Assembly (NCBI GenBank): GCA_013399855.1
Contig: VXAY01005020.1
Location: 62,001-126,000, forward strand
Origin: Oxyruncus cristatus
Lineage: Eukaryota > Chordata > Aves > Passeriformes > Cotingidae
DNA: 64,000 nt
Direction: 5' to 3'
The notes beneath the pieces were generated by a model. The model was not told the origin of the DNA and searched no databases. It saw only the letters and a list, made by a program, of their open reading frames with translations. The translations under genes and the position numbers were made by a program. Below are positions 1 through 11,594 of this stretch, in pieces (position 1 is the first letter of the stretch; every line of letters starts with the position of its first letter).

Positions 1-37
1 GGCGTACGTGCCTGTCCTGCTGCTGGAGGGTCTGTCC

Positions 38-545
38 TCAGCCCAAAATCATCTCCTCCTCCTCGTCCTGCTGATCGACATCCATCTCCTCCAGATCCTC
101 TTCCAAGTCGATCTCCATCTCCTCCACATCTTCTAAATCAATCTCCATCATTTCTTCCACATCCACTACCGTGTCAACCTCCATCTCCTCTTCCGTGTCT
201 CTCTTAACCTGCATCAGGTGGCACAACTCAGAGAGGGGTCCCTGTCCCACAACACCATCCCCACAGTGCTCCATCCCACCCGGGCAGTCGGGGGTCGCAG
301 CTCCATGGAACGGCGCTGTACCTTCTTTGGGACGAGGGTGCCCATCCTGCAGGGGTGGATGCCGAGCTCCAGACAGCAGGTGGAGTTCCGGACTGGCGGG
401 CGGAGCAGGGGCAGCTGACGAGGGCGCGCTGGCACAGCCGACGGCAGCGCTGGCAGCAGGCGAATGGCTGCGTTGTGCTCATCGCCGGGCACTCGCAGTT
501 CCAGCTGGAACACGGGCTCTGGGAGCTCTGATGTCACAGGAGGCC
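38..545 (-). pseudogene. Unrecognised GC-rich acidic ORF, apparently frameshifted
   Basis: Function unknown; I do not recognise the protein. On the minus strand one frame is open from the adjacent CR1 down to a stop near 214. It carries basic and Pro/Leu-rich sequence, including GTLVPKKVQRRSMEL. A second, overlapping frame (start 274, stop 38) then encodes a 78-residue tail rich in Glu, Asp and Met. The tail contains near-repeats of the form EEMEIDLEED and the stretch VDTVVDVEE, which resembles SUMO-interacting motifs (hydrophobic VVDV next to acidic residues). The two frames read like one protein broken by a frameshift, or like two exons: CAG|GTTAAG near 200 is donor-like. The block is CpG-rich, unlike the rest of the window. 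A CR1 copy begins within about 30 bases of its upstream edge. It could be a decayed retrocopy, the end of a real gene, or chance coding in a CpG-rich block. The left window edge may cut it. Confidence 0.3.
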
Positions 546-573
546 CGGGGCCACTCCACCGTGGGTGATGGGG

Positions 574-1055
574 ACCACAGAGTGATGGAACTGTGCAGTG
601 GTTTGGCTTGGAAAGGACCCTAAAAATCACCTCCTTCCAACCTGACCAGCCTTCCATCAGACCAGGTTGCTCTGGACTCCGTCCAACTGAGCCTTGAATG
701 CTGGCAGGGATGGGGCATCCACAGCCTCTCTGGACAACCTGTGCCACTGCCTCACCATCCTCCGAGTAAAGACTATTTTCCTAAAACCCAATCTAACCCT
801 ACCCTTTTTCAGTTTGACCCCATCCCCTCTTGTCCTGTGGCTACAGTTCCTGATGAAGAGTCCCTCTCCAGCTTCATTGTAACCCTCTTCACAGACTGGG
901 AGGTTGCTCTGAGGTCTCCACACTAACTTCTCCAGGTTGAACAGCCCTAAGTTTCTCAGTCTATGTTCATAGGGGAGGTGCTCTAGTTGCCTGTGCAACT
1001 TTGTGGCCTCCTCTGGACTTGCTCCAACGTCAATATCATTCCTGTAATGGAGATG
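574..1055 (-). mobile_element. CR1 LINE fragment, 5'-truncated
   Basis: Non-LTR retrotransposon remnant on the minus strand. Its 3' end lies at the left, where a degraded terminal repeat (CACAGAGTGATGGA) is followed by GGTTTGGCTTGGAAAGGACC. Reading rightwards it shows the reverse complement of the usual avian CR1 landmarks in order: CAGACCAGGTTGCTC, GGGATGGGGCATCCACAGCC, TCTCCAGGTTGAACAGCCC, and GTGGCCTCCTCTGGACTTGC near 1003-1022. It covers roughly the last 480 bases (end of ORF2 plus 3' UTR) of an element that is several kilobases long when complete. The frames at 657-998 and 214-747 run through it and are not host genes. Confidence 0.93.
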
Positions 1056-1104
1056 GGCTATTTGATGACAACAAATATTATCTACTTACACTTTCGTTTT
1101 GTTG

Positions 1105-1695
1105 GCCCAACCATGTCCTGGGGGGCATCAGGCAAAGCATCACCAGCTGTTCGAAGAAGGGGATTGTCCCGCTCTGCTCTGCACGGGGGCAGCCTCACCT
1201 TGAACACTGTGTGCAGTTTGGGCAGCACAACATAGGAAAGATATTAAGCTATTAGAGAGTGTCCAAAGGAGGACAAAGAAAATGGTGAAGGGCCTTGAGG
1301 GGAAGCCGGGTGAGGTGCAGCTGAGGGCACTTGGTCTGCTTAGCCTGGAGAAGAGGAGACTGAGGGGAGACCTCATCACATTCCTTGTGAGGGGAAGGGG
1401 AGGGGCAGGCACTGATCTTGTCTCTTCGATGACCAGTGACAGGACCCAAGGGAGTAGCCTGGGAGGTTTAGGTTGGACATCAGGAAAAGGTTCTTTACCC
1501 TGAGGGTGGCTGGGCACTGAAACAGGCTCCCCGCGGAAGTGGTCACTGCACCAAGCCTGATGGAGTTCAAGAGGGGTTTGGACAACGTTGTCAGGAACAT
1601 GGTGTAACTCAGGATGGTCCTGTGCAGGGCTAGGAATTGAATGTGATGATCCTTGTAGGTCCCTTCTAACTCTGCATATTCTGTGATTTTGTGAC
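1105..1695 (+). mobile_element. CR1 LINE fragment, second CR1 subtype
   Basis: Plus-strand, 5'-truncated CR1 copy. It begins near CCATGTCCTGGGGGGCATCA, passes through AGAGAGTGTCCAAAGGAGGA and CTGAGGGGAGACCTCATCAC, and ends with GGTCCCTTCTAACTCTGCAT followed by a degraded terminal repeat (ATTCTGTGATTTTGTG). The sequence is clearly a different CR1 subtype from the 574-1055 and 1700-2031 pieces. It matches the minus-strand copy at 13729-14366 over almost its whole length. Its 5' end faces the 5' end of the neighbouring minus-strand copy. Confidence 0.93.
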
Positions 1696-1699
1696 CTAC

Positions 1700-2031
1700 C
1701 TTTGGCCTTCCAGTACCTGAAAACAAGATGGAGAGAGACTATTTACAAGGGCCTGGAGTGACAGGACAAGGGGGAATGGTTTTAAACTGAAAGAGAGTAG
1801 GTTTAGATTAACTATTAGGAAGAAATTCTTCCCTGAGAGGGTGGTGTGGTAGTGGCACAGTTTGCCCAGAGAAGTTGCGGATACCGTATCTCTGGAAGTG
1901 TTTAAGGTCAGGTTGGATGGGGCTCTGAGCAACCTGGTCTAGGAGAAGTTGTCCCTGCCCACAGCATGGGAGTTGGAAGAGATAATCTCTAATGTCCCTT
2001 CCAACCCAAGCTATTCTATGATTCTGTTCTG
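1700..2031 (+). mobile_element. CR1 LINE 3' fragment
   Basis: Plus-strand CR1 tail directly following the previous copy. Landmarks are CAAGGGCCTGGAGTGACAGG, TAGGAAGAAATTCTTCCCTG, GGGCTCTGAGCAACCTGGTC and the 3' end GTCCCTTCCAACCCAAGCTATTCTATGATTCTG. It is of the same general subtype as 574-1055 (opposite strand) and 33436-33719. No coding capacity remains. Confidence 0.93.
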
Positions 2032-3720
2032 GAAAAATCGGAAAATTATCCAGCTGAAGCCACTCCTGGCTCTGTGCATTGTTAATGTCATGTGCTTTCT
2101 GATAGTTCATTTGCACAATATTTGTTACAGTAAGGAAGTGTTTATTTGTAAGTAAGCAACTTGTATAAGCATTGTACTCTTCTATCTTACTATTACTTGC
2201 AACATATGTTCATAATAAAAAGCAAGTAATGCATGCCAATTTTTTCATCCATTAAAAACACTTTTTGATTCATCCCACCTTTGCAGAACGAAGCAGTGAG
2301 TTCAAAAAACCACTTCCTTGGTATTTTAGTAACATGATGAATGACTTTGCCTATTGACCTCTGCATTATCTTACTTTTGATGAAAGTTTCAGTTAAAATA
2401 AATATAATAGTCCAAGATTGTCTCACCTGCTGTGTTTTGAACATTTTTGGTCTTCTGAATTAGAAAGAAAGAAACCTGTCAATGGGGATTAAAAAAAATC
2501 ACAGGAGATCTGATGAGTCAGTGATAAATCTAATTAATGTTTGCCACAGAGCAACAGGGGCAATTTCTGTTCTGGTAAATTTTACAGGAGACAATAAAGT
2601 GCGCTTTAATGGAATAAATTGGGTAAGCCTCCATCCCTGAAGGTTTCAAGGAAGCCCTGGTAAGCATCTCAGAACTTCACTGGAATTTGAACCATACCTT
2701 TAAATAAGTTGATATACAAAGCTCCAACAAGTGTTGCTGTCTCAGATGGGCAATTGTTAATTCCTTCATCACACAAATACAGGATATATTCGGAACAGGA
2801 TGGTTCGTCCTTTAATCTTTTCCACCATGCTCTTTACTACTGGATAGTTCCTACTGTGTGCATTTGTTTAAATTAGGAATCGTGGAGTCTTAAATTTTCT
2901 CATGCTCCTTCTGCTCAGAAGTCACATATACCACCCCTCCACCCTCCACACCTGCCACACTTCACAAACTTGAAGCAGTCGAGGTCCAGAAGAGTGAACA
3001 GCCATGTCTCCAGGAGTGTAGACAGTTGTCTCCTGTACTTTCCTGGGTTCCATGCATCTGCATGAATCAGTATTTCAAGCTTCATTTCTGAGACTGCAAA
3101 GGCTAGAAATGTAAATGTATGCACTTTGTTATAAATCAACTTCTGAAATTATTTGTGGCTCCTGGAGCTTGAGGAGTTCTGGGACCATCACTCAAAAGCC
3201 ACTGAGATTACAGGCAAAACTCCTTTCATTTTTGATGGACTTTAGATGCAATCATATGGCTCTTGACTTAATGTTAATTCAAATTAAACCCAATTGTACC
3301 AGTTTTAAAGTATACAAAGAACACAAAAAGATATCTCTCTCTACGCCTAGGAGGCTAGTTTATCCTGGTTGATTATAATGCAAACAGGAGTTAAAATTTC
3401 TTTCACAGATTCCTGTCACTATTCTATTTCTAAGTGCAACAGTCAAGTTTTATGGTCGGACCTGGGCACATCAAAAATATTAGCAAAAGGTTTTTTTTCC
3501 AAAGTGGTGGAAGAAGCCTTAACCTTCGTCACCTCACTGTATTTCTTCTCCAAAGGGCTTTTCAGCTTTCTTGTCAGACCTCTGTAGTGACTGTGGCATT
3601 ATTGAGACAGACAGCAGACTCATGCCACATGACCTTGGACCACAACAACTTAGAATGTCTGAAGCAATCCACAAATGGGATAGAACTGTCCTGAAACAAC
3701 TGAATGTATGAATTCAAGAG

Positions 3721-3774
3721 AAACACACACACATACACACACACAAAAAAAAAAAAAAGAAGAAGAAGAAGAAA
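3721..3774. repeat. Compound (CA)n, poly-A, (GAA)n microsatellite
   Basis: An interrupted ACAC run (3722-3744) passes into about 15 adenines and then five GAA-type triplets. It is purine-rich on the plus strand at its right end. Ordinary simple-sequence DNA. Confidence 0.9.
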
Positions 3775-4558
3775 AGTGTGTAAGTGTGCATCTGTATAAG
3801 TGGAAACATCCTGAAAGAGAACAGAAATGTCAGGATAAGAATGTAAATACAAATATCTTTCCTTCCCTGTTCTAATACCAATGGATTGCTAATAACATAC
3901 CGGTTATAGACACCTCATTTAAAGTAAACTGTAGCTACATCACAGGTGTTAGAACACAAATCTTTTCTACCCTTTCTTTGTCTCCTCTTCCATCTTCTTA
4001 CTTTTGGGCTCAGAAAAGGTACAAAGTGTGCTGAGAAAAACCCTATTGTAAGCTGCACCTCATTAAGTAATCTTAACCTGAATTTGCTGCAGTAAGGGAA
4101 AACTCTTCCCTAGCTCTCCCCAGTGTGAAATTGCCAAATGTGAGTACTGGGAACAACAGGAATGCATTAGGAATATGGACCATGACATAACATTTTAATT
4201 TGACACCTTTATCATGATGGTGCCTGAGGAAAAAAAACACTTTGTACGTGGTCTGGTGTGTACATTCAGTCTGCTGGAAAACATACATACAGACTTACAT
4301 ACAAACACACAGCCATTGTGTTTTATACATTGTGTGACATACACTTCAAGTATATCTCATGAGTATTGTCATCTGAGGATGTCTTGTTTAAGGTTCCTAT
4401 CCATACTTCTGAGGGGTAGGAGGAAAAAGCAGTCTTTCCCTTTAACTAAGCAATCCTGGGAAATATTGAAAGATGCCATCTCCTGGATAACCTCCTGGGA
4501 AGAGGTTTAAGGACATATGAAACTTACATAACACACAAATGCCGAAGAACTTTTCTTA

Positions 4559-4634
4559 AAATAAAAAAAAAGAAAAAAAAGCAATATTGATGCAATTCTT
4601 TTTTTTTTTTTTTCCCATTAAAAAAAAAAATAAA
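4559..4634. repeat. A-rich/T-rich low-complexity pair
   Basis: An A-rich run (4561-4580), a 15-base T run (about 4599-4613) and another A run (4620-4632) lie close together. The T and A runs could pair as an imperfect hairpin. No element body is recognisable beside them. Confidence 0.8.
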
Positions 4635-5677
4635 AGTGACCTGAATGTAACTTCCCTCTGCAAAATGAAAAAATGCCAGCATCTGTCTCTTGGGAATTTG
4701 CAAGAAGGGGTGTTTGCTTTAAAAGCAAAATGAAGTTTGTATGATATGTAGGAAACTTATCCTATTTAATCAATAATCAAAAATTACCAAGCAGACCAAG
4801 TTACCAATGGAATTCTTCCATTTTATCCATTTAAAAGTAAATCTCAAATATAGGGAGGTTCAGAACAAAATGCCTCATTGAGAGTGTAGCATTTCCTTTA
4901 GATTATTCCTTCCATTTCTAAAAAGTGTTGGCTATCACTTCTGTTAAATTACATTTTCAGTACCAATGATATGGGAGAAAGCTTGCAAAAGGTGGGAGAA
5001 AATATATTTAGTTATACTAGAGATCAGTACAAAGTCACAATATACTTCCTTGAAGTGAATTTGATGCCACAGCCTATTTCTGTCTGAAGAATGGCTAAAA
5101 GTCTTGACTGTTTCAAGATTAAATCAAAGAACCAGGGGCCCTGAAGGGAATTTGGAGCATGTTACAGACTTCTATTTCCTTTAGGAGCTTCCTCCAAGAG
5201 CTACATAGAAGTGTGCAATAACCCAGCTCTCATGAAATCTGATTACTTTGTTTTCTGCAAAAGAAAGCACTGGGGCTAGGAGCATTGTCAGAATAAATTC
5301 CAAGGACCAAAAGTCGACAAGGGTAGAACTTGGATAAATTCTGCTGCTGCAAATGTGTTACTGACACAGGGAACTTACTTACAGAAAATCAAGCTGCAGC
5401 AGGCGATGTTTCTGTTAGCAATTAGGAACATTTGTGTAAAAGTGTCTGTAGGACATGGAACGAATCTGTGTGCGTTTGTCCACTGTGTGCACACTGAATC
5501 ATTGTGCTGCATTTCAGTGGCATGGCAGCATGCTCATGTACAAACATTTCTCATTACAAATTAATTGCTTCTGGGATTTCTAATGACTATGTATTAAACA
5601 TTTTGCTGTGGCCATATGTGGGACACATATGCTTTCCTTATGCTAGCTATTTTTTTCACCAACACTGAAAATGTGTA

Positions 5678-5925
5678 ATTTATTATTATTACTACCACTC
5701 AAATTATCAAAGTGCCCGTGAGCCCTAGTTGTGGGCTTGGGCCCCATTGTGCTCGGTGCTTTTAAAAATAAAGTTGAAAAGGAGATCCAAAGTTACACAA
5801 AAGTTAGAAACAAGATGGTAGGCAGCAGCTGGATACATACAACAGATTGTACAAGCAAGGGAGCCCACCCGACAGGCACTTAATTTCACCAATAGCCTTT
5901 ACGTTGTTAGACTTAGTTGTTAACA
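5678..5925 (+). repeat. Ancient degraded amniote interspersed repeat
   Basis: A TTATTATTATTACTACC stretch is followed by GAGCCCTAGTTGTGGGCTTG and GGCCCCATTGTGCTCGGTGC. These strongly recall an old interspersed repeat that is abundant in turtles and crocodilians (core words GAGCCCTAG..., CCCCATTGTGCTAGGTGCTG). The downstream words GGATACATACAACAGA and GTTGTTAGACTTAGTT fit the same element loosely. Its divergence from the remembered core is far higher than that of the CR1 copies here, as expected for a pre-avian insertion. I do not know its formal family name, and its borders are approximate. Confidence 0.55.
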
Positions 5926-7494
5926 TCAGAAGTAAGTGAATTTTTAAAACTATCTTTAAACAATATTATTTTTTGAACTGCATTGGTCATAGGTGTTTGC
6001 AATACCAACAATATTTCCAGAACATAGACCTGCACGGAATAACACAATTTCTGACTTACCACCTACTCTTTCCAAATCAGGCAGTGCTTAAAAAGTCTCA
6101 CAACAAACCAGGCAACAAAGTAGGTAGGTATACAATCTGATCTATATGACTGTTGGATATTTCATGGCAGCAAAGTTTGGAATTTAGCAGTTGAGTCACA
6201 TTAGTATTTTCTAAAGTGGTAGGACGTAATGTACACATTTTGTTATCATAGGAAAGCCATGGAGATAAAATTTCTAATTGAAAGAGGACTTCCATATATG
6301 AAGGAGAGTGTGAAGAGGGGATGTTTTCAAAAAAGTATTGATCGAGTTGTCCCTCATTAGAGTAAGCAAAATGAAATCAGCCTCTACCTATCAATGTTCT
6401 TTTATTACAGAACCTCAGTCTTCTTCCCCAACACTCCATTTCCCAGAAAATCTTAAGGATTACAGTTTCGTGGTTAAGCAAAGAATCTTGACATAACATA
6501 TCATCTGTTGATATGTATATATATCACATGACCACAGGAAAGATTCTCAGGAGTATTATACACATTCATTTGTGTCGTGCATGTGTGTGAATGCATGCAA
6601 ATGTCTGTATATATTTATTATTTTCCTGTTTCTGACATCCAGACTTGTAAACCCCTGCCTTCCTTGGTGTGAGTGCAAGCTGGGGCAACCAAAAATCTGT
6701 AGGCTATGTAGTAGATAAACATTTTAGAACAGAAGCCAGTTTTGTTACAGTTTTAGAGCACAGGAAACCAAAATTCTTTCTATTCTATGTGCCTTGCATT
6801 TAATATATTTAAGACATATATGCATGTAATTTAAGATAGTTAAAGCATCACCGTATAGGATGACTACCAAGCAGAACTACAGTTAAACTAGTCCTTTAAA
6901 GAATACTTCTGGGAGACCTAGAGTGCCTTGATGAGTTATTTCCTCATCTTTAGTAACCTCATTTGTATCTAGGATACTCTGAGACAGCTGAGCAGGGAAG
7001 TATGATCCTTCCTTGGGCTAGACTCACCTTATGTGGTTTTCCCAGAAATGCTCTATGTCCACAAAACTTTGAGTGCTTGGTGCTTTAGGCTAGATCCCAC
7101 ACTCACAGACACCTCAGAAGAAAAATATCACAAAGCTCAAGAGCTTTAATGAACCTGCTGACTGGCTATAAGATTTAAATAAAATAAGATATGCTTTAGT
7201 TCTTTTAACATGCCATCATGAATAAAATGGCAATATTTCTATGTCTGGTCCTCAAAACCCTGAATTGCATGTTTCTGACTCATTTTGAGAAGTTGGAATA
7301 ACATGTTGCTAATGTTTCTTTTCCCCCACCTTGAACATTCCCTGTTCATTGCTGCCTGCTCACCTCACTTAAGCACAATTTTGTGAGGCTGTTGAAGATT
7401 ACTTTTTCATTTGTTTTCCAAATTAGTTCAGCTAAAAGCTAGGTTTAACAAAAGCCATCAGTCAACAAGGTGGAGCCACACAAGAAGGAAATTG
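5926..7494. other. AT-rich unique DNA, no gene seen
   Basis: I see no gene, repeat family or RNA. There are small TATATA stretches near 6513-6525 and 6607-6620. Confidence 0.6.
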
Positions 7495-7738
7495 AACCAT
7501 AGTATCATTAGGGTTGGAAAAGACATCCAAGAAAATCGAGTCCAACCTTTGACAGAACAGCACCATGCCAACTAAACCATAGCACTGTTTCTTGAACATC
7601 TCCAAGGAAGAGGACTCCACCACCTCCCTGGGCAGACCATTCCAGTGCTTGAACATCCTTTCCATGAAGAAACTCTTCCTGATGTCCAGCCTGAACATCC
7701 ACTGGCTGAGCTTGAGGCTGTGTCCTCCTGTTCGGTTG
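7495..7738 (-). mobile_element. CR1 LINE 3' fragment, third CR1 subtype
   Basis: Minus-strand CR1 tail. From left to right it shows ATCATTAGGGTTGGAAAAGAC, GAGTCCAACCTTTGACAGAA, ACTCCACCACCTCCCTGGGC, CTCTTCCTGATGTCCAGCC and AGCTTGAGGCTGTGTCCTCC. These words differ from the CAGACCAGGTTGCTC-type copies elsewhere in the window, so this is another CR1 subtype. The minus-strand frames at 7462-7702 are shadows of it. Confidence 0.92.
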
Positions 7739-10397
7739 ACATTGAGATAAATTTAAAAATTTAGTTCAGAAATAAAAAACCTTCACCAATAAAAAGCCTT
7801 TAACTCTTTTAGATATCTTGATAGATTTGTCAACAGCAAATTCAGAAAAGGCTCTTGTTCCTTTTGCTTAACTAAATCTCCACCAAGTGTTTTGGATGTC
7901 AGGTACCATCCATACCAGGAAGGGCTTTTGTTTCTGTTGCATTTGTGGCAGTGTATGATACAGCTGGCTGAGTAATAGTGTTGGCAAGCCTGAAAAGTCA
8001 GGATCCCTCTGGGTTTAAAATCCTCAAAAGACTGTTCCTGATATGACATAAAACCAGATGTGATAATCTGCAGAGTCTGGAAAAACCAGTTTCCCTTATT
8101 GAGAAGCAGAGCAGCAGGGCAATGAATTGTATGTGTGAGTCTGCCATGTATGTTAAAACAAGACTTAAAAAAACAGTTGGCTATTAAAACGAAATGCAAT
8201 ACTGCTGCCTCAACATTAGTATGAACACATGTTGTACAAGGATAACAGAAATTGCTAAATAAACTATGAAGCAGTTCCACTATTTAAAATGAATAGAATC
8301 CAGGAAAATTAGTGTTTAGTACAGCTCCCAAACAAAATCTCCCACTTGCCAGAATGTGCCCCTGAGTTATTTTGGTTAGCTGTATCCAAATGCCATAAGT
8401 GCATTTGTCTCCACATAAGAGCTTCAGCTGTATCTGAGTTGAATGTATTAAACATCCTATACCTTACCCAAGATAGCAAACTGTGCTTGGCAACAATTTA
8501 TATCTCCATCTGTTTGAAAATTATTGTTGCAAAGATGCTGTCAGAAATGGTGTTGCCAAGACCCAAATGAGTGACACTTGTCCTTATGAAGACATCAGAT
8601 CTCTAAGAAAATAAATCAACCTTCCAGACTGTATCCCATTGTTTGCAAATGGATTAAAAAACTTCCATGATTACACCATGTCTTTGTCTGCCTTAGCAAG
8701 TATAACCTGAGGTGAGAGTTAAACAGAGAAATATAGAAGACTGAGGAAAAGGCACTGACTTCTAAAACTTCTGTGTACCTAGGAGGATTTGATTATAGAT
8801 GGCACTACTGCTGCAGTAGTCCAGGGAAATAACTAAGAAACCAACCTTAAATTGTGTTTTAAGATCAACTGTGTTTCTCTGTAGATATTTCCAGTGTGTG
8901 CCTCATATCCGTGGTCCCACCCCAAATTAATTATCTGATATATATAATAGCCTGCAACGGGTTCAAGTCACAAGTTTTGCAACAAAGGCCTTTGAATCAA
9001 ACTTACTATGGGTATAATTTTCAAGATCTAGGCTACTCTCAAGAGTGCTTCTAAATCGAATTCCTTTTTTTTTTTTTTATTCAGTCTTTTTATCCAGTCA
9101 GCATAACTAGTTCTTTGTGTATATGATACATATGCATATATACATATTTGTGTGTATGACACATAAACACCTTAACACACTAAAAATTGAAGATGTGGAG
9201 AATTTGAAAGAACAAAATTACCAGCATTTCCACAGCCTTCTTTACCTTGTTTCTGTCTTGAAGTTCTAAAGCCTACTCTCAAAATAACAAAAAATAAAAT
9301 TCTCTGTTTACTTTGTAAGAAAAATAAGAATCTAGAGTGCTGACCTGCCAAAAGGCTTCAGCATAGACCAGACTAGAAAGTCTTTTGAATGTCAGCTGAG
9401 ATCACTTAAGTACGAAAACTTCTGATTCTTCCTCACTCTTTCATAAAATCATCAGGATATCATTTATAAGAAGGTAGTCTTTATTTTTTTCTTCTTCTTC
9501 TCTTAATGCTGTTCCTTAACCCTACCTCCAAGAGAGTTTGCAAGGTAAATTGTGTGCACAAGTGGAGGCAAGCACAGGGATTGCCTTACAGGCCTGCCGG
9601 GCAGCACAGCTGGCAGTCCTTCTGCTCGGCTCTGTGATGTGGTTAGTCTTTCCTCTCCTAAGAACCAGATTCCTGTTTCTGCAGTGTGCCAAAATAAACA
9701 GCTGGGTTTTAAAAGGAATACTTCTCTGAGAGTGCATCATCAGATCTGAGCTGCTGAGGAGGTGAGAGTCACCAAGGGGACACAGGGTAGAGAAGTCAGG
9801 AAACTATGGCAAATTTTTTTTTTTTTCTTCCTGTATATATTTTTTTAATGAATTAGTATTTATTATATGTTCGTGTTGCATGTAACATGAGATGCTGTGG
9901 CTACTAAGCCAATCAGAAATGGACAAATCCTGAGAGAGGACAAGTGGCCCAAAATATAGAAGAATTGCAAATTGGGAGTAAAACCACAGAAATGTTAAAG
10001 GATAGAAGTATAAATCCATTACAGCCAATCTAAAGTTCCAAAATAGGACAAATGAGGCCAAAAATACCATAAGAACCCATACTTTTATGTATTTTGGCAA
10101 TTCTGCCTCTGACCTGGCTCTAACTGGAAAATGTAAATTAATATGAATTTAGTAATAAAAAAAGAGAAGCAAACATTGCAATGGAATTCCTCCCCAAAAT
10201 GTTAATTTCATGCTTAGCGTATGGAATGCAGTCCAGGTGTATCAGAAATTATTGAACTATCACTAGTTTTTGACGGTGGTGTTGATAGAACAATCCATAT
10301 TCAAATTCGATTTTATATCTGTGTTGTTGGTGAAAACAGAAAACACAGCCCCCAAGGCACTTGGGGCTGCAGCACGTGCTCAATGAGGAAAGGCTTG
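7739..10397. other. AT-rich unique DNA, no gene seen
   Basis: It contains a 165-codon minus-strand open frame (7783-8280) with no recognisable domain and no codon pattern that I would trust. It also holds a 15-base T run near 9065 and a T-rich stretch at 9816-9828. 9530-9760 is more GC-rich than its surroundings but unrecognised. Confidence 0.55.
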
Positions 10398-11245
10398 ATA
10401 GAATCATAGAATGACTTGGATTGGAAGAGACCTTAAAGATCAGGTAGTTCCAATTCATCTGCTGTGTACAGGGACACCTTCCACTAGACCAGGTTGCTCA
10501 GAACCCCGTTCAACCTGACCTTGAACACTTTAGGGCTGGGACGGTCACAGATTCTCTACACAACCTGTACCAGTGCCTCACCACCCTTACAGGGAAGGAT
10601 TTCTAATATCCAATCTAAACCTACTCTCTTTCAGTTTGAAGCCATTTCCCCTTGTCCTGTCCCCACAGGCCCTTGTAAATAGTCTTTTTCCCTCTTTCCT
10701 ATAGGTTCCCTACAGGTACTGCAAGGTCAAAACCCGGTCACCCCAAAGTTTTCTCTTCTCCAGGCTGAACAATCCCAATTCTCTCAGCCTTTCCTCATAG
10801 TGGAGGTGCTTCATCCCTCTAATCTTTTTGGTGGCCTCCTCTGGACTTGCTCCAACAGGTCCATGTCCTTCCTGTGCTGGGGACCCCAGAGCAGAATTCC
10901 CTCCCTGCCCTGCTGCCCACACTGCTTTGGATGCAGCCCAGGACACAGGGGGTTTCTGGGATCCCAGCTCCCAGTGGCTGGGTCACGTCCAGCCTCTCAT
11001 CCACCTGCATCCCCAAGTCCTTCTCTGCAGGGCTGCCCTTGACCTCTTCATCCCCAGCCTGGATTGACACCGGGGGTTGCAGATGCAGATCCAGATGCAG
11101 CACCTTGCACTTGATCTCGTTAAACCTCATGATATTCCCATGGGCCACTTCTTGAGCTTTTCCAGGTCCCTGTGGAGGCAGCCCATGCTTCAGGTGTGTC
11201 ACTGCAACACTCAGCTTCAAGTTTGCTGAGGGTGCAGTCAACCCT
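10398..11245 (-). mobile_element. CR1 LINE fragment reaching into ORF2
   Basis: The longest well-preserved CR1 copy here, on the minus strand. Its 3' end at 10398 carries ATAGAATCATAGAATGACTT. It continues through ACTAGACCAGGTTGCTCAGA, TTCTCTTCTCCAGGCTGAAC and GTGGCCTCCTCTGGACTTGC, then into the C-terminal coding part of ORF2. There the minus-strand frame 10819-11241 reads MRFNEIKCKVLHL and [16 protein letters not shown], typical of the CR1 ORF2 C-terminus, and then runs out of frame. The rest of the element is missing to the right. Confidence 0.95.
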
Positions 11246-11284
11246 TGAGAACAAAAGTGCTGCAGGGGAACCTACTGGGCATCC

Positions 11285-11594
11285 TCCCAGTACCTATGGG
11301 GAGTTTATCAAGGAGAAGGAGCTCTTCTCAGTGGAGCATGGTGGAAGAATGGCTGACGCCGGTTATGAGTTAAACTGGGGAATGTGAGAGGTTACAAGGA
11401 GAAAAAAACGTCTATCAAGAAGACATTTTCCCCACTGAAAGCTTGTGAAGACTCTGGTTTTGGAAATTTTCAAGACGTGACTGACAATATCCTAAGATAC
11501 CTGGACTGAATTCAGTCTTGACTCTGCTTTGTACATGAGTTTGGACTAGACACCTCCTGAGGTCCCTTCCAACCTGATGATTGTGAATTCTACA
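11285..11594 (+). mobile_element. CR1 LINE 3' fragment, 5' end facing previous copy
   Basis: Plus-strand CR1 tail. Landmarks are GAGTTTATCAAGGAGAAGGA, CTCTTCTCAGTGGAGCATGG, ACATTTTCCCCACTGAAAGC and TTGGACTAGACACCTCCTGA, then GGTCCCTTCCAACCTGATGA, ending GATTGTGAATTCTA. It lies about 40 bases from the truncated 5' edge of the minus-strand copy at 10398-11245, giving a divergent 5'-to-5' pair of different subtypes. Confidence 0.88.

Larger units (their letters stand above)
2032..5677. other. AT-rich unique DNA, no gene seen
   Basis: No coding region, RNA gene or interspersed repeat that I recognise. It holds only short low-complexity runs, listed separately (3721-3774 and 4559-4634), and scattered frames of under 100 codons that look like chance. 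Confidence 0.6.

Noticed and set aside
7783..8280. 165-codon minus-strand open frame
   Set aside because: No domain or coding-like pattern. A frame of this length is expected about once by chance in 64 kb on six frames of such DNA.
10819..11241. 140-codon minus-strand frame as a host gene
   Set aside because: It lies wholly in a CR1 copy and encodes a decayed CR1 ORF2 C-terminal fragment.
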